NCBI GenBank assembly: GCA_964343975.1
Contig: CAYFLU010000052.1
Coordinates: 1-19,514 of the forward strand
Direction of reading: 5' to 3'
Length of the DNA stretch: 19,514 bases
DNA from: SCUN01 sp964343975
GTDB lineage: Bacteria; Acidobacteriota; Vicinamibacteria; Vicinamibacterales; SCN-69-37
Positions 1-7,455 of the stretch are shown piece by piece; the first letter of the stretch is position 1; each line of letters begins with the position of its first letter. Made by a program: the position numbers and the translations under genes. Below the pieces are notes generated by a model. The model was not told where the DNA came from, searched no databases, and worked only from the letters and a program-made list of their open reading frames with translations.

Positions 1-2
1 CT

Positions 3-932
3 CCGGCGCCCGCCGCTGCGCCGGCCCCGACGACTCCCGCCGCGCCCCCACCCGCGGCCACTCCCACACCAACGATCGCACCCGCAGCTGGCAAACCGGC
101 GACAACGCCGACGCCATTGACCTCGGTGCCGTCCGCGAGCCCGACCGCACGGGGTGACTACTCCATCGCGCGACAGCTCGGCCTCGGTGTGCAGCGGATC
201 GTGATCGACGCCGGCCATGGCGGCCACGACCCCGGCGCCCAGGGCAACGACATCGTCGAGAAGGATCTCGTCCTCGACGTCGCGCTGCGCCTGCAGAAGC
301 TCCTCTCCGAGCAGCCCGGCTTCGACGTCATCCTCACGCGCGACTGCGACGAATTCATCCCGCTCGAAGAGCGAACGGCGATCGCCAACCGCGCCGGCGC
401 CGACCTGTTCCTGTCGATTCACGCCAACGCGAGCACGTCCAAGGACGCGCGCGGGCTCGAGACCTACTTCTTGAATTTCGCCAAGGGCGCGGACGCCGAG
501 AAGGTCGCCGCGCGCGAGAACGCGGCCTCCAGCCACAGCATGGGCGAGTTGCCGGAGCTCGTGAAGGCGATCACGCTCAACACGAAGCTGTCCGAATCAC
601 GCGAACTCGCCACGATGGTGCAGGCCGCGATGGTCCGCCGGCTCAAGTCTTCAACGAATGCGGTGAAGGATCTCGGTGTGAAGCAGGCGCCGTTCGTGGT
701 CCTCATCGGCGCGCAGATGCCCAGCATCCTCGCTGAGATTTCGTTTGTGACGAACCGCGGAGACGCCGCGGCGCTCAAACAGTCGGCCACGCGCGACCAC
801 ATTGCGCAGGCGCTGCTCGACGGCGTGCTCAAGTATCAGTCGTCGCTGAAGCGCGCCACGCCCATCACGCCCAAGGGCGACGCCAAGACAGACGCGAAAA
901 CCGACAAGAAGTCTGAAAAGAAAGAGCGATGA
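3..932 (+). CDS. N-acetylmuramoyl-L-alanine amidase (Amidase_3), 5'-truncated by window edge
   Basis: Zinc amidase that cleaves the bond between N-acetylmuramic acid and L-alanine in peptidoglycan; it would act in the cell envelope. The frame is open to the left edge and its first ~40 codons (Pro/Ala/Thr-rich) read as an interdomain linker. The TTG at 117 is therefore probably not the real start, and an N-terminal domain likely lies outside the window. Counting from the codon at 117, the Amidase_3 motifs are all present: the zinc His in DAGHGGHDPGA (H34), zinc Glu in the EKDLVLD segment (E48), zinc His in LSIHANAS (H102) and the catalytic Glu in ILAEISFVTN (E207). The last ~27 residues are Lys/Asp/Thr-rich and probably disordered. 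The stop overlaps the next start by 4 nt (ATGA), so the two genes are probably co-translated. Family assignment is secure; the exact Ami type is not resolved. Confidence 0.93.
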   Translation, partial: PAPAAAPAPTTPAAPPPAATPTPTIAPAAGKPATTPTPLTSVPSASPTARGDYSIARQLGLGVQRIVIDAGHGGHDPGAQGNDIVEKDLVLDVALRLQKLLSEQPGFDVILTRDCDEFIPLEERTAIANRAGADLFLSIHANASTSKDARGLETYFLNFAKGADAEKVAARENAASSHSMGELPELVKAITLNTKLSESRELATMVQAAMVRRLKSSTNAVKDLGVKQAPFVVLIGAQMPSILAEISFVTNRGDAAALKQSATRDHIAQALLDGVLKYQSSLKRATPITPKGDAKTDAKTDKKSEKKER

Positions 933-1237
933 CGCAGAACGGCACGCCCACGCAGCCGGCCCCGCCGTCGGCGCCGGTCACCGGTCAGCCGTTCATGGTG
1001 CAGGTGCAACGGCCGAACACCGAGCGCGAGAACCTCGGACAGGTCATCATCGGTGCCTTCGGGCTCACCGGTGCGCTCGTGATTGGCGCGCTCGTGGCCG
1101 GCCTGGGGCTGGCCGGCATCTGGATTCTCTGGCGCAAGCTGACGCGCCGGTTCCGCGACGATCGTCCTCCGACGCTGGGCCAGATTCCACTCGGCCCGCG
1201 CGAGCCTACGCCCCCGCCGTCATCCCCAGATCGATAA
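929..1237 (+). CDS. Small single-pass membrane protein, function unknown
   Basis: A 102-residue protein I do not recognise. It has a Pro-rich N-terminus (residues 1-21), one long hydrophobic Gly/Ala/Leu/Ile stretch (about residues 38-68), a basic stop-transfer segment (RKLTRRFRDD) and a Pro-rich C-terminal tail. This predicts one membrane span, possibly a tight hairpin because the hydrophobic stretch is over 30 residues. The ATG overlaps the amidase stop (ATGA at 929-932), which supports both the start and a link with cell-wall metabolism. Its last 32 nt overlap the convergent 3' end of pepA. No catalytic motif is visible. The coupling to the amidase is the main reason to treat it as a real gene. 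Confidence 0.72.
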   Translation: MTQNGTPTQPAPPSAPVTGQPFMVQVQRPNTERENLGQVIIGAFGLTGALVIGALVAGLGLAGIWILWRKLTRRFRDDRPPTLGQIPLGPREPTPPPSSPDR

Positions 1238-2723
1238 GCGTCCGCACCGCCACACCGGTGGCGCCCTTCGGCTGATACGCCTTTCGCTCTTCCGACCACG
1301 CGGTGCCCGCGATATCGAGGTGCGCCCACGGCCGCCCGTCCTCGATGAACTCGCGCAGAAACCACGCCGCCGTGATCGCGCCGGCGCCGCGGCCCGACGC
1401 CGCATTGATCATGTCGGCGATCTCACTCTTCAGCTGTTCGCGATACTCCGCGTAGAGCGGCAGCGGCCACACGCGATCACCCGCACGCGCGGCGACGTCA
1501 CGCACCGTGTCAACCCACCGGTCCGGCGTGCCCATCAATCCCGAGGCGACCTTGCCGAGCGCGACCATGCACGCCCCCGTGAGCGTCGCGACGTCGATCA
1601 GGTGCGTGGCCCCGAGCTGCTGTGCGTGCCACAGCGCATCGGCCAGAATCAGCCGGCCCTCGGCGTCGGTGTTGGTGATCTCGACCGTCGTGCCGTTGGC
1701 GGCTGTCAGCACATCGCCCGGACGAATGGCCGTGCCACTCGGCATGTTCTCGACCATCGGGATAATCGCCATGACCTTGTAGCGGCCGCCGAGCGCGGCG
1801 ACCGCACAGATCGCGGCCGCGACCGACGCGCCACCGGCCATGTCGTCCTTCATTCGATCCATGCCGTCGGCCGGCTTGATCGAGATGCCCCCGGTGTCGA
1901 AGGTCACGCCCTTGCCAATGAGACCGATCACCGGGCCGCCGGGCACAGGCGACTTGGGTTCGTAGGTCAGCGTCACGAGTCGCGGCGGCAGCACGCTGCC
2001 CTGGGCCACGCCGAGCAGCAGGCCCATCTTCTTCGCGCGGATCTGCCCCTCGTCCATCACGTCCACCTGCAAGCCAGCCGCGCGCCCCATCGCCGCAACG
2101 CGATCGGCAAAGACGGCGGGCGTGAGCACGTTGGCAGGTTCGTTGGCGAGTTCCCGCGCCTGATTCGCGGCGTGGCCGATGACGCGGCCACGCTGAACCG
2201 CCGCCGACAGTGCGGCCGGATCCGCCCCGGGCACGATCACCGAGAGCTCAGCCGGGAACCGTCCTTCCGTGGCCTGATCCTTCTTGTACGACCCGGAGTC
2301 GAACTCGGCCGCGGAGAGGCCGTCGGCCACCGTCGCCGCCGCGGCGGTCGGTTCGAGATCAGCAGGCAGGAGCACCGCCGTGGACTTCACCGCGCGCAGC
2401 CGCGCCGTGTACCCGCAAGACGCGGCCACTTTGCGCAACCGTTCGGGTGTGAGGTCCGTGCGCTTGCCGCATCCGACGAGCGCCACGCGGCGGGCTTTCC
2501 ACCCGCTTTCCACCGGGATGATGAAAAACTCGTAGGCTTTGGCGCGAAACTCGCCGGACGTCCTGGCATCGGAGATCCACTGCCGCGCCGCGCCCGAGAG
2601 ACCGGGCAGCCGACCGAGGGCATGGTCCATGTCGTCCTGAAAGACCGGAACGAAAAGCATGTCGACGGCCACATCCGCCGCTTCCCCGACCGCGCCGCCG
2701 AATTTGGGACCCTGCATCGTCAT
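1206..2723 (-). CDS. pepA: Leucyl aminopeptidase (M17 family)
   Basis: Cytosolic, two-metal aminopeptidase that removes N-terminal residues, classically Leu, from peptides. At 505 residues it has full family length. The N-terminal half (about 1-180) is the weakly conserved macro-like domain. The C-terminal catalytic domain carries GKGVTFDTGGISIKP (metal ligands K271 and D276, catalytic K283), MKDDMAGGA (D294) and the M17 signature NTDAEGRLILADAL (D353, E355, catalytic R357). The ATG at 2723 has an AGAGG about 7 nt upstream; an in-frame ATG two codons later is an alternative. The gene is divergent from the PKD-like gene, with only 30 bp between starts, and convergent with the small membrane protein, whose 3' end it overlaps. 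It appears monocistronic. In E. coli PepA also binds DNA, but nothing here tests that. Confidence 0.95.
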   Translation of the reverse strand: MTMQGPKFGGAVGEAADVAVDMLFVPVFQDDMDHALGRLPGLSGAARQWISDARTSGEFRAKAYEFFIIPVESGWKARRVALVGCGKRTDLTPERLRKVAASCGYTARLRAVKSTAVLLPADLEPTAAAATVADGLSAAEFDSGSYKKDQATEGRFPAELSVIVPGADPAALSAAVQRGRVIGHAANQARELANEPANVLTPAVFADRVAAMGRAAGLQVDVMDEGQIRAKKMGLLLGVAQGSVLPPRLVTLTYEPKSPVPGGPVIGLIGKGVTFDTGGISIKPADGMDRMKDDMAGGASVAAAICAVAALGGRYKVMAIIPMVENMPSGTAIRPGDVLTAANGTTVEITNTDAEGRLILADALWHAQQLGATHLIDVATLTGACMVALGKVASGLMGTPDRWVDTVRDVAARAGDRVWPLPLYAEYREQLKSEIADMINAASGRGAGAITAAWFLREFIEDGRPWAHLDIAGTAWSEERKAYQPKGATGVAVRTLIDLGMTAGA

Positions 2724-2737
2724 CGAATGGCCTCTGC

Positions 2738-2743
2738 TACACT
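2738..2743 (+). promoter_or_regulatory. Candidate -10 element for the PKD-like gene
   Basis: TACACT lies in the 30-bp gap between the divergent starts of pepA and the PKD-like gene. It keeps the T, A and final T positions of a sigma70 -10 box. No convincing -35 is visible 16-18 bp upstream. Transcription from it would begin near 2750, leaving either an almost leaderless ATG at 2754 or a leader of ~22 nt for the ATG at 2772. Confidence 0.3.
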
Positions 2744-2753
2744 GCCGCTACGC

Positions 2754-3194
2754 ATGAAAACGAGACCGACCATGATACTCCACGGGACCGCCCGTATCTG
2801 GTGCTTGATCGGGCTCGTTGGCGCCCTCACGCTGCCGGTGGCCGCCCAAGGCAAGGGACGCCCCAAGATCTCGCTCCGCTCGTCACCAAACATCCTCTTT
2901 GCCCCGGCCCGGGTCGTGGCCACGGCCGAACTGGCCGACGGCGCGGACGACTTTCAGGATTTCTATTGTGCGAAGGTCGTGTGGGAGTGGGGCGACGGCA
3001 CGGAGTCGAGCGCCCAGGATGACTGTGATCCGTACGAGGCGGGTAAGAGCATGATCCGTCGCCGCTACTCCAACGAGCACAAATACAACGATCCCGGCGT
3101 GTATGACGTCCGGTTCCAGTTGAAGCAGGGCGACAAGACCGTCGGCAGCACGACGCTCACGCTGCGCGTGCGCGACGGCGCCGACGGACGCTAA
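2754..3194 (+). CDS. Small secreted PKD-like domain protein
   Basis: A 146-residue predicted exported protein of unknown role. A signal peptide is visible (hydrophobic core about residues 15-30, likely cleavage after PVAAQ or nearby). The mature part resembles a single PKD/Ig-like beta-sandwich: WEWGDGTES (77-85) followed by HKYNDPGVYDVRF (109-121) and a final beta-strand (GSTTLTLRV) is the classic PKD pattern. C72 and C91 could form a disulphide. The reading frame is open far upstream, antisense through pepA, but only the part from 2754 looks like protein, so I start it there; the ATG at 2772 would still keep the signal peptide. The gene is divergent from pepA, and the 11-bp repeat tract follows its stop. 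PKD folds usually mediate binding; no enzyme motif is seen. Confidence 0.7.
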   Translation: MKTRPTMILHGTARIWCLIGLVGALTLPVAAQGKGRPKISLRSSPNILFAPARVVATAELADGADDFQDFYCAKVVWEWGDGTESSAQDDCDPYEAGKSMIRRRYSNEHKYNDPGVYDVRFQLKQGDKTVGSTTLTLRVRDGADGR

Positions 3195-3197
3195 CGA

Positions 3198-3252
3198 GGG
3201 CCGACCTCGGGCCGATCTCGAGTCGACCGCGGATCGATCTCAGATCTATCGC
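3198..3252. repeat. Five degenerate 11-bp tandem units between convergent genes
   Basis: Five consecutive 11-bp units can be aligned: GGGCCGACCTC, GGGCCGATCTC, GAGTCGACCGC, GGATCGATCTC and AGATCTATCGC. They occupy the gap between the PKD-like stop (3194) and the tyrA stop (3246), running 7 bp into tyrA. The tract is rich in 6-bp palindromes. A 5-bp hairpin (CGAGG/CCTCG, 3195-3209) is present without a T run, so it is not a standard terminator. Origin and function are unknown. Confidence 0.5.
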
Positions 3253-4082
3253 GGCTCGGTGAGCGCGCGGCGCCACTGCTGTGCGCGCGTGAAGAGCGAC
3301 GACACGCGCTCGGGCGTGTCGAGGTGATCGCGCACCGCGCGCAATTCGGTGATGAGCGCATCGATGGCGTCCGCCACTTCGCGCGAGTTGTGCGCGAGGC
3401 CATCCGTCATCCACGTCGCCGCTGAACCGGCGAGGCGCGTGGTGTCGCGCAAGCCGGGACCGGACATCGCCAAGCCGCTGAGATCGACACGCTCGCCAAC
3501 GACGGCCATCAGGGCGCTGGCCGTGACTTGCGGCAGCGCACTCACGGCGGCCATCACGCGATCATGCGTTTCCGCATCGGTCACGGACGGCACGGCGCCG
3601 AGCGCACGAATCCATCCAAATACGGCGTCGAGATCGGCCGCCGGGGTCTCCCGCTGCGGCACCAGAAACCACTTCCGATCGCGGAAGAGCTCCGCATCCG
3701 CGGCGGCAAAACCGCTGCGCTCACTGCCGGCCATCGGATGGCCGCCGATGAAGCGCAGGCGATCACCGAGCGCGGCGGCCTTGGCCGCCATCTGCCGTTT
3801 GTTGCCACCGGTGTCGGTGACAAGGGCCGGCGTGCGCATCGCAGCCAAACGGTCGAGCCAGGCGAGGTTGGCCGAAATGGGCGCGGCCAGGACGACGAGA
3901 TCACACTCGGCGATGGCGTCAACATAGCCGGCGCGGTCAATCACGCCCGCCGCCGCGGCGGCCTCCGCCCGATCGCCGAGATCCAACCCCAGCACTTCAA
4001 CCGAGGCATTCGCCGCTCGGGCCGCGCGCGCAACGGACCCGCCAATCAACCCGACGCCGATGATGCCGACTCGCGAAAACAC
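3246..4082 (-). CDS. tyrA: Prephenate (or arogenate) dehydrogenase, TyrA family
   Basis: NAD(P)-dependent oxidative decarboxylation of prephenate to 4-hydroxyphenylpyruvate, or of arogenate to tyrosine; cytosolic, tyrosine branch. I start at GTG 4082 (278 aa), two nt after the aroF stop and 8 nt after a G-rich tract; it puts the dinucleotide-binding GVGLIGGS at residues 9-16 as in other TyrA proteins. A GTG at 4124 would add 14 residues inside aroF. Family landmarks are GGHPMAGSERSG with the catalytic His (H115) and GLRDTTRLAGS with the substrate Arg (R216). Two landmarks are altered: the usual DxGSxK reads DTGGNK, and the usual SHLPH reads SALPQ. There is no ACT domain and no fused chorismate mutase; aroQ is a separate gene two places upstream. 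It is the last gene of the aromatic operon. Confidence 0.9.
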   Translation of the reverse strand: MFSRVGIIGVGLIGGSVARAARAANASVEVLGLDLGDRAEAAAAAGVIDRAGYVDAIAECDLVVLAAPISANLAWLDRLAAMRTPALVTDTGGNKRQMAAKAAALGDRLRFIGGHPMAGSERSGFAAADAELFRDRKWFLVPQRETPAADLDAVFGWIRALGAVPSVTDAETHDRVMAAVSALPQVTASALMAVVGERVDLSGLAMSGPGLRDTTRLAGSAATWMTDGLAHNSREVADAIDALITELRAVRDHLDTPERVSSLFTRAQQWRRALTEPR

Positions 4083-4084
4083 GG

Positions 4085-5131
4085 TTACTGCCCCCACCCG
4101 CGACGGGCCACCGGTTCCACACACACGCTGCGCCCGATCGCCGGCGCGATGATCCGCAGTTCCGCCATGAGCCGGTCGAACTGCGCCGGGAACATCGACT
4201 GGGCGCCGTCCGAACGCGCCTTGTCAGGATCGCAGTGCACTTCGATGATCAGCCCGTCGGCGCCCGCCGCGACCGCCGCGCGCGCCATCGACGCGACCTG
4301 ATCGCGCCGGCCCGTGGCATGGCTCGGATCGGCGATCACCGGCAGGTGGCTCAACTGCTGCACGACCGGAATCGCCGAGATGTCGAACGTATTCCGCGTG
4401 AAGCTCTCGAAGGTGCGGATGCCGCGCTCGCAGAGCATCACCTGCATGTTGCCGCCGGCGAGGATGTACTCCGCCGACAGCAGCCACTCTTCGATCGTGG
4501 CCGAAATGCCGCGCTTCAGCATCACCGGCACGCGCAACTTGCCGAGTTCGCGCAGCAGGGAGAAGTTCTGCATGTTGCGCGCGCCGACCTGCAGGATGTG
4601 CGCGTACGGCGCGATGATGTCGATCTGGCTGATCTCCATGACTTCGGTGATCAGCTTCAGCCCGTGGCGATCGGCCGCGCCGCGCAGCATGCGCAGCCCC
4701 GCCTCGCCCAACCCCTGGAAGCTGTACGGCGAACTCCGCGGCTTGAACGCACCGCCGCGCAGGATCTTCGCGCCCGCGCGCTTCACCGCCGCCGTTGTGG
4801 CCTCGACCTGCTCTTCCGATTCGGCGGAACAGGGCCCGGCCATGACAATCACCTCGTCACCGCCGATGCGCACGTCGTCGATCGTGATCACCGTGTTCTC
4901 CGGCTTGAAGGTCCGGCTCGCGAGCTTGTAGGGCACGCTGATGCGGTGGACGCGATCCACGCCTTCCTGCACTTCGATCAGGCTCCAGTCGCCACCGCCC
5001 TGACCGACCGCGCCGAGCACGGCCTGATTGGCGCCGGTGGAGCGATGCACGTCGTACCCCATGTCCACGAGACGTGCGACAACGGCCTGAATCTGGGCTT
5101 CGGAGGCCCGTTCCTTCATGATCACAACCAT
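4085..5131 (-). CDS. aroF: DAHP synthase (3-deoxy-7-phosphoheptulonate synthase), type I-beta with N-terminal regulatory domain
   Basis: Condenses phosphoenolpyruvate and erythrose 4-phosphate to DAHP, the first committed step of aromatic biosynthesis. At 348 aa it has the architecture of the Thermotoga-type enzyme: a ferredoxin-like regulatory domain (about 1-75, MVVIMKERASEAQIQ...) followed by the TIM barrel. Visible active-site elements are MAGPCSAES (metal ligand C101), LRGGAFKPRSSP (K130, R132), MLKRG (K206), ADPSHATG (metal ligand H271), IIEVH (E297) and RSDGAQS (D308). In the Thermotoga enzyme the N-terminal domain mediates feedback by tyrosine and phenylalanine, so a similar control is plausible here. 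The start lies 4 nt after the aroQ stop and the stop is 2 nt before the chosen tyrA start. Confidence 0.95.
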   Translation of the reverse strand: MVVIMKERASEAQIQAVVARLVDMGYDVHRSTGANQAVLGAVGQGGGDWSLIEVQEGVDRVHRISVPYKLASRTFKPENTVITIDDVRIGGDEVIVMAGPCSAESEEQVEATTAAVKRAGAKILRGGAFKPRSSPYSFQGLGEAGLRMLRGAADRHGLKLITEVMEISQIDIIAPYAHILQVGARNMQNFSLLRELGKLRVPVMLKRGISATIEEWLLSAEYILAGGNMQVMLCERGIRTFESFTRNTFDISAIPVVQQLSHLPVIADPSHATGRRDQVASMARAAVAAGADGLIIEVHCDPDKARSDGAQSMFPAQFDRLMAELRIIAPAIGRSVCVEPVARRGWGQ

Positions 5132-5135
5132 GGTG

Positions 5136-5441
5136 TTACTCGCTTCCCTTCTCGTTTGATTCTATCGCTCTGGCGGCATTCGCCAGGCGTTCCAACCGTC
5201 GGTTCTCGTCGATCAACCGCTCGAACAGGCGCGTGATCGCGCCGTCATCGAGCGGCCCCTGATTCTCGGCACGCACGTGCGCGAGCACTTCCACTTCACG
5301 AGCCGGCTGATAGATCGCCAGACCGAGTTGATGCTTGATCTGGCCGATCTCCAAGGCCAACGCCGCGCGCTCGTTCAACAACCGCACGAGCGCGGCGTCG
5401 ATGGCGTCAATCCGATCGCGGAGCGGCGGCAACCGGTGCAT
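5136..5441 (-). CDS. aroQ: Chorismate mutase, AroQ class, monofunctional
   Basis: Rearranges chorismate to prephenate. The 101-residue all-helical protein matches the AroQ domain and is not fused to DAHP synthase, TyrA or PheA. The pattern is RDRIDAIDAALVRLLNER, then IGQIK (K36), then YQPARE (R48, E49), then the C-terminal helix LIDENRRLE. R10, R25, K36 and R48 correspond to the positively charged chorismate pocket of the E. coli enzyme. The ATG overlaps the trpA stop by one nt (TGATG), and aroF follows 4 nt after the stop. Sitting directly before aroF and tyrA, it links the tryptophan block to the tyrosine branch. A complex with the neighbouring DAHP synthase is possible, as known for some other AroQ proteins, but is not shown by the sequence. 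Confidence 0.92.
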   Translation of the reverse strand: MHRLPPLRDRIDAIDAALVRLLNERAALALEIGQIKHQLGLAIYQPAREVEVLAHVRAENQGPLDDGAITRLFERLIDENRRLERLANAARAIESNEKGSE

Positions 5442-6223
5442 CAGGCCCCCCGTAACCAGCGCACGAAGGCGCCGGCTCTCGAGGCCGCATCCGGACCCGC
5501 TTCGCCGATCACCGTCACGAGCGCACTGCCGACCACCGCCGCATCGGCGTAGCGCCCTACTTCGTCCATGTGCTCCGGCTTCGACAAGCCGAACCCGACG
5601 GCAATCGGCAGATCAGTGACCCGACGGATGCGTTCCACGAGCGGCGCGGCCGATCCCGACACCTCCGCGCGCGCCCCCGTCACACCAAGCCGCGAGATCA
5701 CATACAGGAAACCGCGACCGAGCGCGGCCGCCTGACGCACACGCGGTTCGGTCGTCGTCGGACTGATCAGGAAGATCTGATCGATGCCGCGCGACGCGAG
5801 CCGCTGACACATATCCGCCGATTCTTCGATCGGCAGATCCAGCAACAGCACGCCATCCACACCGGCCTCGGCCGCACGCGCCACAAATGCGTCGATCCCG
5901 AACTGGATCACGGGGTTCACGTAGGTAAAGAGCACGATCGGCTGCCGGATCTCGCCGCGTACCGACGCGATCAGGTCGAGCGTCACCGTGAGGTTGCCCC
6001 CAGCGGCCAGCGCACGTTCCGTCGCCCGCTGAATGGCCGGGCCATCGGCAATCGGATCGGAGAACGGCACGCCCACTTCGAGCACATCCGCGCCGGCGGC
6101 CGCAATGGCGCGCAGGACGTCCGCCGACTGCGCCGGCGTGGGATCGCCGGCCGTGACGTAGGTGACCAACCCGGCGCGCCCCTCACGACGCAGCGCCGCA
6201 AACGCTTCGGCAATCCGGCTCAT
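5441..6223 (-). CDS. trpA: Tryptophan synthase alpha chain
   Basis: Retro-aldol cleavage of indole-3-glycerol phosphate to indole and glyceraldehyde 3-phosphate; indole passes to TrpB through the intersubunit tunnel. At 260 aa it has normal length. Catalytic residues are E49 (DVLEVGVPFSDP) and D60 (IADGPAIQRA); other landmarks are TYVTAGDPTP, VLFTYVNPV, GVLLLDLPIEE and the phosphate-binding AVGFGLSKPEH. The same frame continues upstream of 6223 inside trpB, but ATG 6223 gives the canonical N-terminus (MSRIAEAFAAL) and overlaps the trpB stop as ATGA. The stop overlaps the aroQ start by 1 nt. Confidence 0.96.
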   Translation of the reverse strand: MSRIAEAFAALRREGRAGLVTYVTAGDPTPAQSADVLRAIAAAGADVLEVGVPFSDPIADGPAIQRATERALAAGGNLTVTLDLIASVRGEIRQPIVLFTYVNPVIQFGIDAFVARAAEAGVDGVLLLDLPIEESADMCQRLASRGIDQIFLISPTTTEPRVRQAAALGRGFLYVISRLGVTGARAEVSGSAAPLVERIRRVTDLPIAVGFGLSKPEHMDEVGRYADAAVVGSALVTVIGEAGPDAASRAGAFVRWLRGA

Positions 6224-7455
6224 GCGCGTGCCTCCTTCGCTTCGAGCATCCGTCGCACCTGCTCGACGTCCTTGTCGCCTCGACCAGATAGATTCACCAC
6301 GACAACCGCCGGTTCGCGGCGCTCCGCGATGAACTGTCGCACCCACGCGATCGCATGCGACGACTCGAGCGCCGGCAAGATTCCCTCGGTACGCCCCAAC
6401 CACTGAAACGCCTCGAGCGCCGCGGCATCATCGGCGTACGCATACTCCGTGCGCCCACGCGACTGCAGCCACGCGTGCTCCGGGCCGACCGATGCGTAGT
6501 CGAGACCCGCCGACACCGAATGCGTCGGCAGAATGTTGCCGTGCTCGTCCTGCAGCACGAGCGTGCGCGTGCCGTGCAGCACACCGTCACGGCCACCGAA
6601 GAACCGCGCCGCGTGATCCCCAGGTGCAATCGCGCGCCCGCCGGCCTCAACACCCACCAGCCGCACGCTCGCATCATCGATAAACGCGTCGAAGAGGCCC
6701 ATCGCATTGCTGCCGCCGCCGACACACGCCACCGCCACATCCGGCAATCGCCCTGTGTCACGCAGGATCTGCGCGCGCGCCTCGTTGCCGATCACCGACT
6801 GGAACTCACGCACCATCAGCGGATACGGATGCGGTCCCAACACCGAGCCGAGCACATACGACGTCGTCTCGACATTCGTGACCCAGTCGCGCATCGCCTC
6901 GTTGATCGCATCCTTGAGGGTGCGCGTGCCGGCATCGACGCTCACGACCGTCGCGCCGAGCACCCGCATGCGAAAGACGTTCAGCGCCTGCCGGGCCACG
7001 TCTTCGGATCCCATGTAGACAATGCACTCGAGGCCCATCAAGGCGCAGGCGGTGGCCGTCGCCACGCCATGCTGACCGGCGCCCGTCTCTGCGACGATGC
7101 GCCGCTTGCCCATGCGCATGGCCAGCAGCACCTGGCCCATCGCGTTGTTGATCTTGTGGGCGCCGGTATGGGCCAGATCCTCACGCTTGAGGAAAAGGCG
7201 CACCGGCGTGCCCGCCGTTGCGCGGCGCGCTTCGTACAGCGGCGTCGGACGGCCAACGAACGTTGTCAGCAAGCGCTGCAACTCGGCGAGGAACTCCGGA
7301 TCCTGCCGGGCCGCGAAATACGCCGCCGTCAACTCGTCGACCGGCTGCACGAGCGTTTCCGGGATATACCGTCCACCGAATGCGCCAAAGTAGCCGCGCG
7401 CATCCGGATCGCGACGCCCGAATGTCGGCATCGCCGTTATTGACACATCACTCAC
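6220..7455 (-). CDS. trpB: Tryptophan synthase beta chain
   Basis: PLP enzyme that joins indole and serine to give tryptophan, in complex with TrpA. I start at GTG 7455 (411 aa) because a GGAG lies 8 nt upstream; GTG 7464 would overlap that GGAG, and ATG 7431 has no visible Shine-Dalgarno, though it would still leave a normal N-terminus (GYFGAFGGRYIPE). The PLP lysine is in HTGAHKINNAMGQ (K101 with this start), preceded by LFLKRED; the PLP phosphate loop GGGSNAMG and the catalytic-Glu region ETGAGQHGVA are intact. It overlaps trpF by 8 nt and trpA by 4 nt. This is a TrpB1-type sequence, as expected from its pairing with trpA. Confidence 0.96.
   Translation of the reverse strand: MSDVSITAMPTFGRRDPDARGYFGAFGGRYIPETLVQPVDELTAAYFAARQDPEFLAELQRLLTTFVGRPTPLYEARRATAGTPVRLFLKREDLAHTGAHKINNAMGQVLLAMRMGKRRIVAETGAGQHGVATATACALMGLECIVYMGSEDVARQALNVFRMRVLGATVVSVDAGTRTLKDAINEAMRDWVTNVETTSYVLGSVLGPHPYPLMVREFQSVIGNEARAQILRDTGRLPDVAVACVGGGSNAMGLFDAFIDDASVRLVGVEAGGRAIAPGDHAARFFGGRDGVLHGTRTLVLQDEHGNILPTHSVSAGLDYASVGPEHAWLQSRGRTEYAYADDAAALEAFQWLGRTEGILPALESSHAIAWVRQFIAERREPAVVVVNLSGRGDKDVEQVRRMLEAKEARA

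Noticed and set aside
1320..2753. Long + strand open frame antisense to pepA (continuous with the PKD-like gene)
   Set aside because: Composition is His/Arg-rich as expected from the complement of a GC-rich gene; pepA on the other strand has all family motifs. Only the part from 2754 has a signal peptide and PKD pattern.
3195..3209. CGAGG/CCTCG hairpin as a terminator for the PKD-like gene
   Set aside because: The stem is only 5 bp with no following T run; it may simply be part of the 11-bp repeats.
3205..3252. Run of restriction-site-like palindromes (CTCGAG, GTCGAC, CCGCGG, ATCGAT, AGATCT) suggesting a vector polylinker
   Set aside because: The tract follows an 11-bp period, runs into the tyrA stop codon and is flanked by native genes on both sides; it looks like degenerate tandem repeats rather than a cloning artefact.
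6224..6403. N-terminal extension of TrpA inside trpB
   Set aside because: The normal start is ATG 6223 in an ATGA overlap; the upstream residues do not resemble TrpA.
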